Below, one piece after another: positions 34,177-41,636 of a DNA stretch of 64,000 bases. Source of the DNA: Crocinitomicaceae bacterium. GTDB taxonomy: Bacteria > Bacteroidota > Bacteroidia > Flavobacteriales_D > Crocinitomicaceae. The position numbers and the translations under genes are program-made. Every line of letters begins with the position of its first letter. The stretch's first letter is position 1. Below the pieces are notes generated by a model. That model was not told the origin of the DNA. It saw only the letters and a program-made list of their open reading frames with translations, and ran no database searches. The stretch covers positions 1 to 64,000 of the forward strand of contig JAQVCM010000015.1 of NCBI GenBank assembly GCA_028689775.1, given 5' to 3'.

Positions 34177-35181
34177 ATGAAAATATCCGCTTCCATATAC
34201 AGTGACAAAAAGCGACCGCTTCAAGAAGTTATCGAAGATTTGGTCAACCACAACGTGGATTTATTGCACGTAGATTGCAACGATGATTTGTCTGTATTTG
34301 AGGACATTCAACAAATTCGAACTTGGTGTACAATTCCAATTGATTTACACATCATTACGGAAGATCCAGCAAAATACATGGATTATTTAATCAAAAATCC
34401 GGTTGAATATGTGACCTTTCAATATGAAAACCTAAAAGAACCTTTGCTAATTCCGAAAGAAGTGACGGGAAGAAAAGGGTTGGCAATCATCACACCAACT
34501 GATATCAGTGCGTTTGATGAATATGCAGATTTTGATTTCATCTTGATCATGGCAACCATTCCCGGACAAAGCGGCGGTGTTTTTGACACGTGGAATTTTT
34601 CTAAAATTCGTTCGTTTAAAAAGAAATATCCTGCCAAATCAATCCATGTTGATGGTGGTGTCAATGCGGAAGTTTCTTTTATTCTGAGAAATTTGGGTGT
34701 CAGTAGTTCGGTTTCTGGTTCCTATTTATTCAATGCTGCGAGTGTTGGTCAAGCCTTGATGAACTTGGTGACACGCGACATTGATTCTCAATATTTAGTA
34801 CAAGATTTCATGACGCCTTTGGATGAATCACCAACGATTTATGAACAGGATTTGAATTTAGAAAATTTATTGAAAACGATAGAAGTTGGTCAATTGGGAT
34901 TTTGTTTGGTAATGGATGAAAATCAACAATTCAAAGGATTGATTTCCAATGCGGACATCCGCAGAGGATTGCTTCGAAACTTGAATAATCTAAATGAAAT
35001 TGACGTTCATTCGATGATCAACAGCAAACCGATTACGGTCTTGGAAACCAATTCAGTAAACGAAATGTTGAAAGTAATTAAAAAATGTCCGTTTTCCGTG
35101 ATGTACCTGCCAGTTCTAACGACTGCTGGAAAAACTGCTGGAATTGTGACCTTTGTGAACCTGATAAAAGGAGAAATTTAA
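34177..35181 (+). CDS. ribulose-phosphate-epimerase-like TIM barrel fused to a CBS pair
   Basis: 334 residues. Residues 1-200 are an RPE-like barrel keeping all expected catalytic positions: SASIYS, HVDCND (H31, D33), DLHII (H58), IMATIPGQSGG for the phosphate and HVDGGVN (D159). It is nonetheless distant from the canonical rpe at 7.8 kb, with altered active-site neighbours (HVDCNDD versus HIDVMDG). Residues 206-334 hold two CBS motifs (VQDFMTPLDES and VHSMINSKPITVLE), usually nucleotide-sensing. KdsD, the arabinose-5-phosphate isomerase of KDO synthesis, carries the same kind of CBS tail. It starts a five-gene operon; the aldolase gene begins 6 bases later. Confidence 0.88.
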   Translation: MKISASIYSDKKRPLQEVIEDLVNHNVDLLHVDCNDDLSVFEDIQQIRTWCTIPIDLHIITEDPAKYMDYLIKNPVEYVTFQYENLKEPLLIPKEVTGRKGLAIITPTDISAFDEYADFDFILIMATIPGQSGGVFDTWNFSKIRSFKKKYPAKSIHVDGGVNAEVSFILRNLGVSSSVSGSYLFNAASVGQALMNLVTRDIDSQYLVQDFMTPLDESPTIYEQDLNLENLLKTIEVGQLGFCLVMDENQQFKGLISNADIRRGLLRNLNNLNEIDVHSMINSKPITVLETNSVNEMLKVIKKCPFSVMYLPVLTTAGKTAGIVTFVNLIKGEI

Positions 35182-35187
35182 AAAGAT

Positions 35188-36186
35188 ATGATTTTACATT
35201 TAAAAGATACGGTGAGTCAGCAAGAAGCTGATAAACTTGCAGAAAGCATCCAAGCATTCCACGTGGTTTCTGATGGAAAATCCGTTGTCATTACGGGATC
35301 TGGAGTGAAAGAAGTTCCTGCAGAATTACACGGAAAAGTCGATGAATCTTGGGTTTTTAAAAACGACATGCAATTGGCTTCTCGTGAATACAGAAACGAA
35401 ACGCGAGAAGTGAAAATCGGAAATGTGACGATTGGTGGAAATACCAAAAACACCTTGTTAATCGGTGGACCTTGTTCTGTTGAATCCGAAGATCAAATCA
35501 GAGAATCTTCTGAATTACTGGTTGGATTGGGTTTGAGTACTTTGCGTGGCGGATGTTACAAGCCAAGAACAAGTCCTTACAGTTTTCAAGGAATGGGCTT
35601 GGAAGGTTTAAAATTACTTGCGAAAATGCGTGAGGAATTTGGATTGAACGTCATCACGGAGGTGAGAGATGCAACACATGTTCACGAAGTAATTGAGCAT
35701 TCTGATGTAATACAAATCGGTGCAAAAGCCATGTACGATCAAGGAATTTTACGTGCGTGTGCCAAAACTCAAAAACCAGTTTTAATCAAAAGAGGATTTG
35801 GAACTACCTTGCAAGAATTTGTTCAGGCAGCTGAATTTGTTCTTTCTGGCGGAAATGAAAATGTGATTTTATGTGAAAGAGGAATTCGTACGTTTGAGAC
35901 GGGAACTCGTTTTACCTTAGATCTTTGTGGAGTAGCTTGGTTGAAACATTATACCAATCTGCCAATTATCTTGGATCCAAGTCACGCAATGGGTTACGCT
36001 TATGGAATTCCAGATTTAGCGAGAGCGTGTGTAGCAATGGGAATCGACGGATTGTTGATCGAAGCGCATCGAAATCCATTGGTGGCGAAGTCAGATGCTT
36101 CTCAGCAATTGACGCATGTAGAATTCACGGAATTACTTAAAACGCTTCAGCCAGTAGCAAACAGCGTAGGTTATAAAATGGTATAA
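35188..36186 (+). CDS. DAHP-synthase-type aldolase, class I-beta, with N-terminal ferredoxin-like domain
   Basis: 332 residues. Residues 1-80 resemble the regulatory ferredoxin-like domain of the Thermotoga enzyme. The barrel keeps GPCSVES, the erythrose-4-phosphate motif GGCYKPRTSPYSFQG, KRGF and metal ligands C96, H266, E292 and D303. Several usually constant motifs are changed: IGAKAMYD instead of IGARN/T, DPSHAMG instead of DPSHSGG, EAHRNP instead of EVHPEP. The enzyme should join PEP to an aldose phosphate; the changes and the company of a KdsC-like phosphatase leave open a substrate other than erythrose 4-phosphate. The next start overlaps its stop by 1 base. Confidence 0.9.
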   Translation: MILHLKDTVSQQEADKLAESIQAFHVVSDGKSVVITGSGVKEVPAELHGKVDESWVFKNDMQLASREYRNETREVKIGNVTIGGNTKNTLLIGGPCSVESEDQIRESSELLVGLGLSTLRGGCYKPRTSPYSFQGMGLEGLKLLAKMREEFGLNVITEVRDATHVHEVIEHSDVIQIGAKAMYDQGILRACAKTQKPVLIKRGFGTTLQEFVQAAEFVLSGGNENVILCERGIRTFETGTRFTLDLCGVAWLKHYTNLPIILDPSHAMGYAYGIPDLARACVAMGIDGLLIEAHRNPLVAKSDASQQLTHVEFTELLKTLQPVANSVGYKMV

Positions 36187-36869
36187 TGATCTTTTTAGAA
36201 CAAAACATTCAAGGAGTTTGTAGAAAATTTGGAATTGATTTCCAGCTATTTTTATCAGACTTTCAAATTGATTCTGTTTTTGAATTGTCTGTTTCAGATT
36301 TAGAGGCAATTACAGAAGAGTACGAATTGGATTTACAAGCTTTACTTTTTAAACCCATGTTTCAAAACGATCATCTAGCAGAAAAATTAGCGAAAATTAA
36401 ATTGCTGATTTTAGATGTAGATGGCGTGATGACCGACGGTGGAATGTACATGACGGAAAGTGGTGATCAATTTAAAAAATTTGATACCAAAGACGGTCGT
36501 GCCATCATTGAATTGACTAAAAAAGGCGTTCAGGTTGGAATTATTTCTTCTGGTTTTAAAGATGTTGGCGTTACAGCCAGAGCAAAAATGTTAGGCATGC
36601 AAAAATGCTACATTGGATTAGAACCAAAATTAAATATCCTGACAACCTGGTGCGAAGAAATGCAAATTTCTTTGGACGAAGTAGCCATCATTGGTGACGA
36701 CATCAACGATTTAGGCGTAATCCGTAAAATTGGTTTTAGCGCTTGTCCGGCAGATGCTGTGGAAGTGGTAAAAAGAGAAGTGGATTTAATTCTTTCCAAA
36801 AAAGGTGGAAAAGGATGCATCCGAGAATTTGTAGATAATTATTTCGAAAAAGAACCACTTACCGTTTGA
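36186..36869 (+). CDS. KdsC-like HAD phosphatase with N-terminal helical extension
   Basis: 227 residues. Residues 70-220 match the KdsC/CMP-KDO-type C0 phosphatases: LLILDVDGVMTDGGMYM (nucleophile D77, D79), FDTKDGRAIIELT, VGIISSG and AIIGDDINDLGVI. The first 60 residues are additional; LSVSDLEAITEEYELDLQAL looks like the end of an XRE-type helix-turn-helix, perhaps a degenerate DNA- or protein-binding domain. KdsC removes phosphate from 3-deoxy-D-manno-octulosonate 8-phosphate; here the likely substrate is the product of the preceding aldolase. Confidence 0.88.
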   Translation: MIFLEQNIQGVCRKFGIDFQLFLSDFQIDSVFELSVSDLEAITEEYELDLQALLFKPMFQNDHLAEKLAKIKLLILDVDGVMTDGGMYMTESGDQFKKFDTKDGRAIIELTKKGVQVGIISSGFKDVGVTARAKMLGMQKCYIGLEPKLNILTTWCEEMQISLDEVAIIGDDINDLGVIRKIGFSACPADAVEVVKREVDLILSKKGGKGCIREFVDNYFEKEPLTV

Positions 36870-36890
36870 TTTCGATTACATGATAAAAAT

Positions 36891-38111
36891 ATGAAAAGTT
36901 ATAAAGTAGGAATAGCAAGAGAAGGTAAAGTTCCACCTGATTTTAGAGTTCCGTTGACACCCGAACAATGTAGTTTGGTACAAGTTAAATTTCCAAACGT
37001 GGAAATCATTGTTCAAAATAGTCCAATTCGAACGTTTTCGGATGCCGAATATGAAGCACAAGGAATCCGAGTTCAAGAGGATTTATCCGAATGCGACATC
37101 ATCATGGGGGTCAAAGAATTTATTCCAGAAACATTGATTCCCAATAAAACCTATATTTTCTTTTCTCATACCTTAAAGAAACAACCGTATAATAAAAATT
37201 TATTACGAACGGTTTTGCAGAAAAAAATCAGATTGATTGATTATGAAGTGATGAAAAATCGCATCGGCAAACGATTGATTGGTTTTGGTCGTTACGCGGG
37301 TATCGTAGGTTGTTACAACGGTTTTCGAACTTTGGGATTGAAAAGTCAAAGCTATCGCTTGTTGAAAGCTTCTGAATGTGAAAACCGAATTCAGCTGGAA
37401 GAAGAATTGAAAAATGTCAAACTTGCAAATACCTGTAAAATCGTTTTAACTGGCGGTGGTCGAGTAGGTTATGGGGCACGTGAAATCTTGGATTTATTGC
37501 CAATATTAGAAGTAACTCCAGAAGAATTTCTAACGGTGAAATTTGATCAACCAGTTTTCACTCATTTGGGATTGGAAGATTATTACGCTAGAAAAGACGG
37601 CGCAGAATTCGATAAAAGCGAGTTTTACAGCAATCCAGAGAAATTCAAATCCATTTTTGAAAAATACGCGAAAGAAGCAGATATGTTTGTCGCTGGACAT
37701 TATTGGTCCGAAAACTCACCAGTTATTTTAAGTAAAGAAGCGCTGAAAGATTCTCGTTTGATCGTATTGGCAGATATTTCTTGCGACATCGACGGTCCTT
37801 TGGCGCCAACGATTAAACCCTCAACGATTGAAAATCCAATCTATGGTTACAATCCAAAAACAGGTTTGGAAGATTCTTTCTTAACAAACGGAAACATCGC
37901 TGTCATGGCAGTTGATAATTTACCGTGTGAATTGCCAAAAGATGCATCTGAAGACTTTGGAAATGAGTTGATTCGTTCTATTTTCCCAGCATTGTTTGTA
38001 GAAGATCCAGACGACATCATCGGAAGAGCTTCTGAAACGACGTTTGAAGGCGAATTGACTGAGAAATTCGCTTATTTAAGTGATTATGTTGGTGCAGTTC
38101 CAAATAACTAA
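36891..38111 (+). CDS. AlaDH/PNT-type NAD(P)-dependent dehydrogenase, saccharopine-dehydrogenase-like
   Basis: 406 residues. N terminus VGIAREGKVPPDFRVPLTPEQ is the alanine dehydrogenase/transhydrogenase N-terminal pattern; IFFSHTLKKQ and RLIGFGRYAGIVGCYNGFR resemble the lysine-forming saccharopine dehydrogenase (LYS1) branch. A Rossmann motif VLTGGGRVGYGAREIL (about residue 185) binds the cofactor, and VLADISCDIDG near residue 300 is conserved in LYS1-like enzymes. Such enzymes reductively aminate 2-oxo acids or reverse this. A role on the 2-keto product of the operon is inference. Confidence 0.85.
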   Translation: MKSYKVGIAREGKVPPDFRVPLTPEQCSLVQVKFPNVEIIVQNSPIRTFSDAEYEAQGIRVQEDLSECDIIMGVKEFIPETLIPNKTYIFFSHTLKKQPYNKNLLRTVLQKKIRLIDYEVMKNRIGKRLIGFGRYAGIVGCYNGFRTLGLKSQSYRLLKASECENRIQLEEELKNVKLANTCKIVLTGGGRVGYGAREILDLLPILEVTPEEFLTVKFDQPVFTHLGLEDYYARKDGAEFDKSEFYSNPEKFKSIFEKYAKEADMFVAGHYWSENSPVILSKEALKDSRLIVLADISCDIDGPLAPTIKPSTIENPIYGYNPKTGLEDSFLTNGNIAVMAVDNLPCELPKDASEDFGNELIRSIFPALFVEDPDDIIGRASETTFEGELTEKFAYLSDYVGAVPNN

Positions 38112-38136
38112 TTTTCCCTACTAAAACTGAACGCGT

Positions 38137-39468
38137 GTGATTGTAAAAGGCGATAAAAAAATAATTCGAGGATGGGTTGCTTATGATTGGGCCAATTCGG
38201 TCTATAATTTGGTGATTTCATCAGCTATTTTTCCTTTGTTTTACGACGCTGTAACGCGGAAGAATTACGCTGAACAGATTGGAGTAGCGCCAGAAGATGC
38301 CAAAAACATTGAACAAGTCATGGTCAAATTCTTCGGAATTGAGCTTTCTTCATCCGTTCTCTTTTCATTCATTTTATCCGCTTCATTTTTAGTGGTTTCT
38401 GTTGCTTCTCCTTTACTTTCAGGAATAGCAGATTACACAGGAAGTAAGAAAAAATTCATGAAGTTCTTCTGTTATTTAGGAGCAATTTCGTGCATTTCGC
38501 TCTTCTGGTTCGATCCAAAACACCTCGAATGTGGAATGTTGTCCATCTTTTTTGCAAGCATCGGATTTTGGAATAGTTTGGTGTTCTACAATGCGTTCTT
38601 ACCTGAAATTGCGCATGTTCAAGACCACGACCGCATCTCTGCTCGCGGATACATGATGGGTTATTTTGGTTCCATGGTGTTGTTAATCATTTGTTTGGCG
38701 ATTATCATGACACAAGGCGCTCAATATACCAAATACAGTTTCATTCTAGTTGGTTTGTGGTGGGCAGGATTTAGTCAGATTACCTATCGCGTTTTACCAA
38801 ATAACATCCACAATAAAAAAGTTGAGAAAGGAATTTTATGGAGAGGTTTTAGGGAATTGAAAAACGTTTTTGCTGATTTTAGAAAAACCAAACGTCTGAA
38901 AAAATATTTATTGTCCTTTTTCTTTTTCAACACCGGCGTACAAACCGTGATGTTGATGGCTACCATTTTCGCTACCAAAGAAATCTCGTGGCCAGACGGT
39001 GATGGCGGAACGGGATTAATTGTAGCGATTCTCCTCATTCAAATCCTTGGAGCCGCAGGTGCATTCTTGATGTCGCGAGTCTCTGAAAAAATTGGAAATA
39101 TCAAAACCTTAACCATTTCGGTAACCATTTGGATTGGAATTTGTTTCGCTGCTTTCGTCGTAAAAACACCGATGGAATTCTACTTATTAGCATCTGCAGT
39201 CGGATTAGTTATGGGCGGTGTGCAAGCCTTGGCACGATCAACCTATTCTAAATTCCTTCCCGAAACCACAGACAATGCCAGTTATTTCTCCTTCTACGAC
39301 GCAACAGAAAAAATTGGAATTGTTCTAGGAACCTTGTTCTTCGGCTTGGCAGAAATGCTGACAGGTTCGATTCGGTATTCGGTAATCTCAGTAGCATTTT
39401 TCTTTATCATTGGCTTGGTGATGTTGTTTTTTGTTCCGAAGGAGGAAGTGGAGTTGGTGGAAAAATAG
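38137..39468 (+). CDS. MFS transporter, UMF1/Atg22-like
   Basis: 443 residues, about 12 membrane helices. The N-terminal RGWVAYDWANSVYNLVI motif and PLLSGIADYTGSKKKFM loop are hallmarks of the UMF1 family, related to yeast vacuolar Atg22 amino-acid effluxers. GTG start at 38137; no ATG is available before the first conserved motif. It is 25 bases after the dehydrogenase gene and most likely the last gene of the operon, so it may export the product. A repeat element with a large palindrome follows. Confidence 0.9.
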   Translation: MIVKGDKKIIRGWVAYDWANSVYNLVISSAIFPLFYDAVTRKNYAEQIGVAPEDAKNIEQVMVKFFGIELSSSVLFSFILSASFLVVSVASPLLSGIADYTGSKKKFMKFFCYLGAISCISLFWFDPKHLECGMLSIFFASIGFWNSLVFYNAFLPEIAHVQDHDRISARGYMMGYFGSMVLLIICLAIIMTQGAQYTKYSFILVGLWWAGFSQITYRVLPNNIHNKKVEKGILWRGFRELKNVFADFRKTKRLKKYLLSFFFFNTGVQTVMLMATIFATKEISWPDGDGGTGLIVAILLIQILGAAGAFLMSRVSEKIGNIKTLTISVTIWIGICFAAFVVKTPMEFYLLASAVGLVMGGVQALARSTYSKFLPETTDNASYFSFYDATEKIGIVLGTLFFGLAEMLTGSIRYSVISVAFFFIIGLVMLFFVPKEEVELVEK

Positions 39469-39482
39469 TATTTGGGATTAAT

Positions 39483-39774
39483 ATTGTCCGATAAAAAGAT
39501 TCAAAACTAAGATCAAAGATTTCTCGATGCAAAAGCATCATCGAAAAGACAGGTATGACGTGGGATTGGTGTTTTTTAACTTTTTGCTAGGCAATGCATT
39601 GCCTAGCAAAAAGTTAAAAAACAATTTCTTCGTCCTGAACCTGTCTTTCCGAAAAATTTCAGAAGAAATTTGAGGAATCTTTTGTTCGACAATTATAGCC
39701 CTCAAAAAAAGAATTTACTAAGATCTATTGACTATCAATGGGTTTCATTTGCGCTTTAAGTTTTTATCGGACAA
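39483..39774 (+). mobile_element. MITE-like element with 14-bp inverted ends
   Basis: TTGTCCGATAAAAA (39484-39497) and its exact reverse complement TTTTTATCGGACAA (39761-39774) bound a 291-bp stretch without coding capacity. Direct repeats ATTTGGGATTAATAT flank it at 39470-39484 and 39780-39794. Inside are the 93-bp unit (39483-39575) shared with 14798-14890, a perfect palindrome at the centre-left, and a degenerate inverted relative of the unit (about 39623-39693, CCTGTCTTTCCG...GGAATCTTTTGTTCGACAAT). The combination suggests a non-autonomous element; no transposase is present in the window. Confidence 0.7.
39571..39622 (+). repeat. perfect 52-bp palindrome
   Basis: Each 26-base arm reads from GTTTTTTAAC through TTTTTGCTAG to GCAATG and is followed directly by its exact reverse complement, with no spacer (centre GCAATG|CATTGC). 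It can extrude as a cruciform and, as RNA, could terminate transcription in both directions. Confidence 0.95.
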
Positions 39775-39870
39775 CAGTGATTTGGGATTAATATATAGAA
39801 CGAAAACGTATTCAATAAGTAGTATTTCAGAATTGCTTCCACATCCATAAGTTAATTTCAAATTATTATA

Positions 39871-39903
39871 TTGATCAAAACCTTAATATTAGCCTTAAAT
39901 TTG
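39871..39903 (+). promoter_or_regulatory. promoter of the secreted-protein gene
   Basis: TTG (39871-39873) and an exact -7 box TAAATTTG (39896-39903), spaced by 22 bases, 28 bases before ATG 39932. It excludes the TTG at 39917 as the more likely start only weakly; the signal peptide begins at the ATG. Confidence 0.6.
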
Positions 39904-39931
39904 CATACAATCAGATTTGTATAAAAGCCTT

Positions 39932-40765
39932 ATGAAAAACGTCCTCGTATTCTTTCTCTTGCTTACCCCATTCCTCATCTTCTCCCAAAATGATAACCTC
40001 ACCCAATACCAAAAAGCCGTCGATTACAACACGATCAACCAACCCGATTCTGCGTATCATCTTTTCAGAAAATTAGAAAATCACATCTTAAAATCAGATA
40101 GTTTATACCCATTTTTACTAACGAATAAAGTTCTTTCAATCATTGAATTGGAGAAAGAATCGCGATTGTCTGAAAAATTTCAGGAGTCTTTGGATTATGG
40201 TTTGGAAGCATTGAAAGCATTTCAAGAGTTGAAAGGAAGAGTGAGCGAAGAGCTAGTGAAAAAAGAATATCTGATCATTAAAAACGTAATTATTTCTTCT
40301 TTTGGTCTTGGTGATTTTGAAGGTGCGAAAGAATGGAAAGCTTTGTTGTACCATGCTCAGAAAGCAAGTCTTCTCCCAAAAACAATGGCTGCAAGTTTCA
40401 ACTTTGATTTTTTTACGGTTGATGACTTAAATGTGTACGGATATGAATGGTATGCAGAATATCCGAAAAGTCCGTATGATAAATCCAATTTTACCAAAGT
40501 GATTTATTACGTTTACGATACCAATCCAGATGGTTCGGATAAACAGCAACTTTTTAGATTAAACCTTGAAAAATTCAATGGTACAGCGCGAAACATGGAT
40601 TACGTTTTGACCAAAAAAATTGGGAGCGGACCGAATGAGACGAGCGTTACGCTTTACGCATATCCATACGTGAAGAACATTGACTATCAGAAATTACAAA
40701 ACGATGTAAGAGAAATTGCTGGTGGAAATATCAAGAATTACTTTAAAGATAATCGAAAATTATAG
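39932..40765 (+). CDS. secreted protein of unknown function
   Basis: A signal peptide (MKNVLVFFLLLTPFLIFSQ) is followed by a helical region of about 100 residues that looks TPR-like (QKAVDYNTINQPDSAYHLFR) and a C-terminal beta-rich half (VIYYVYDTNPDGSDKQQLF). No named domain. Start ATG 39932 begins the signal peptide. Exported to the periplasm or outer membrane. Confidence 0.7.
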   Translation: MKNVLVFFLLLTPFLIFSQNDNLTQYQKAVDYNTINQPDSAYHLFRKLENHILKSDSLYPFLLTNKVLSIIELEKESRLSEKFQESLDYGLEALKAFQELKGRVSEELVKKEYLIIKNVIISSFGLGDFEGAKEWKALLYHAQKASLLPKTMAASFNFDFFTVDDLNVYGYEWYAEYPKSPYDKSNFTKVIYYVYDTNPDGSDKQQLFRLNLEKFNGTARNMDYVLTKKIGSGPNETSVTLYAYPYVKNIDYQKLQNDVREIAGGNIKNYFKDNRKL

Positions 40766-40960
40766 TGATTTCGAATCCAAGGTTTGACTTCATGTTCTCC
40801 AGAAGGAATTGATTTTTCATTTTTTTGCGTCGAGAAATCTTCTAACTCCTTGTTACAAATTATTTTTATCCCACATTGGGACAAAAAAATAGTTGTTTTA
40901 ATTATTTTTTGTACATTTACTTTCCTAAGCAAAATCACTCACTCTCAATTACTTAAAAGT

Positions 40961-41596
40961 ATGGATACTTTTATTCAAATTCTAATCTACATTCACGCAA
41001 CTTTTGGAGGTATTGCTCTTTTAGCTGGTTACATTGCCTTGAGTGTCAAAAAAGGAAGGTTTTTTCACCGGAAATCAGGACTTGTTTTTTATTATTCGAT
41101 GTTGATTTCTTCTGTCACTGCAATGTTCGTCAGTGTTTTACCAGGACATCTCAGTCCATTTTTATTTGCAATAGGCATTTTTAGTCTCTATTTTGTTTTA
41201 ACTGGAAATCGCGCCTTGCGCTTCAAATACAGTAATCCTAATTTGACCGTCGATCGCTGGATTGCTAAGATCATGATTCTCACAGGGATTTTAATGATTC
41301 TGCTTCCGTTAATTGTTTCGCGAAATGTCAACGTCATTTTATTTGTTTTTGCTACGCTCGGAATTGTTTTTTCTCTTCGAGATCTAAAGTTATATAAAGA
41401 TCCAAAGCGTCTCAAATCCAAATGGTTGAAAATGCACCTTGGAAAAACAATTGGTGGTTACATTGCTGCTGCCACGGCTTTTGTCGTTGTCAACAAGCTG
41501 ATTCCAAGTTTCTACGGATGGTTTTTACCTGGAATTGCTGGTGGAATGATCATTGTATTTTGGACCAGAAAAGTGAGTAGACACAGAAGGTATTAA
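40961..41596 (+). CDS. multi-helix membrane protein (DUF2306-like layout)
   Basis: 211 residues from ATG 40961 (MDTFIQILIYIHATFGGIAL); the frame is open upstream but that part looks non-coding. Six to seven membrane helices, with HATFGGIALLAGYIAL, RFFHRKSGLVFYYSML and HLGKTIGGYIAAATAF giving three His-containing motifs at helix ends. Similar small heme-like or HupE-like membrane proteins exist in Bacteroidota; function unknown. Confidence 0.72.
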   Translation: MDTFIQILIYIHATFGGIALLAGYIALSVKKGRFFHRKSGLVFYYSMLISSVTAMFVSVLPGHLSPFLFAIGIFSLYFVLTGNRALRFKYSNPNLTVDRWIAKIMILTGILMILLPLIVSRNVNVILFVFATLGIVFSLRDLKLYKDPKRLKSKWLKMHLGKTIGGYIAAATAFVVVNKLIPSFYGWFLPGIAGGMIIVFWTRKVSRHRRY

Positions 41597-41636
41597 TAAC
41601 CGTACGATTCGAAATCACAAATAAAGAAATCCTTCT

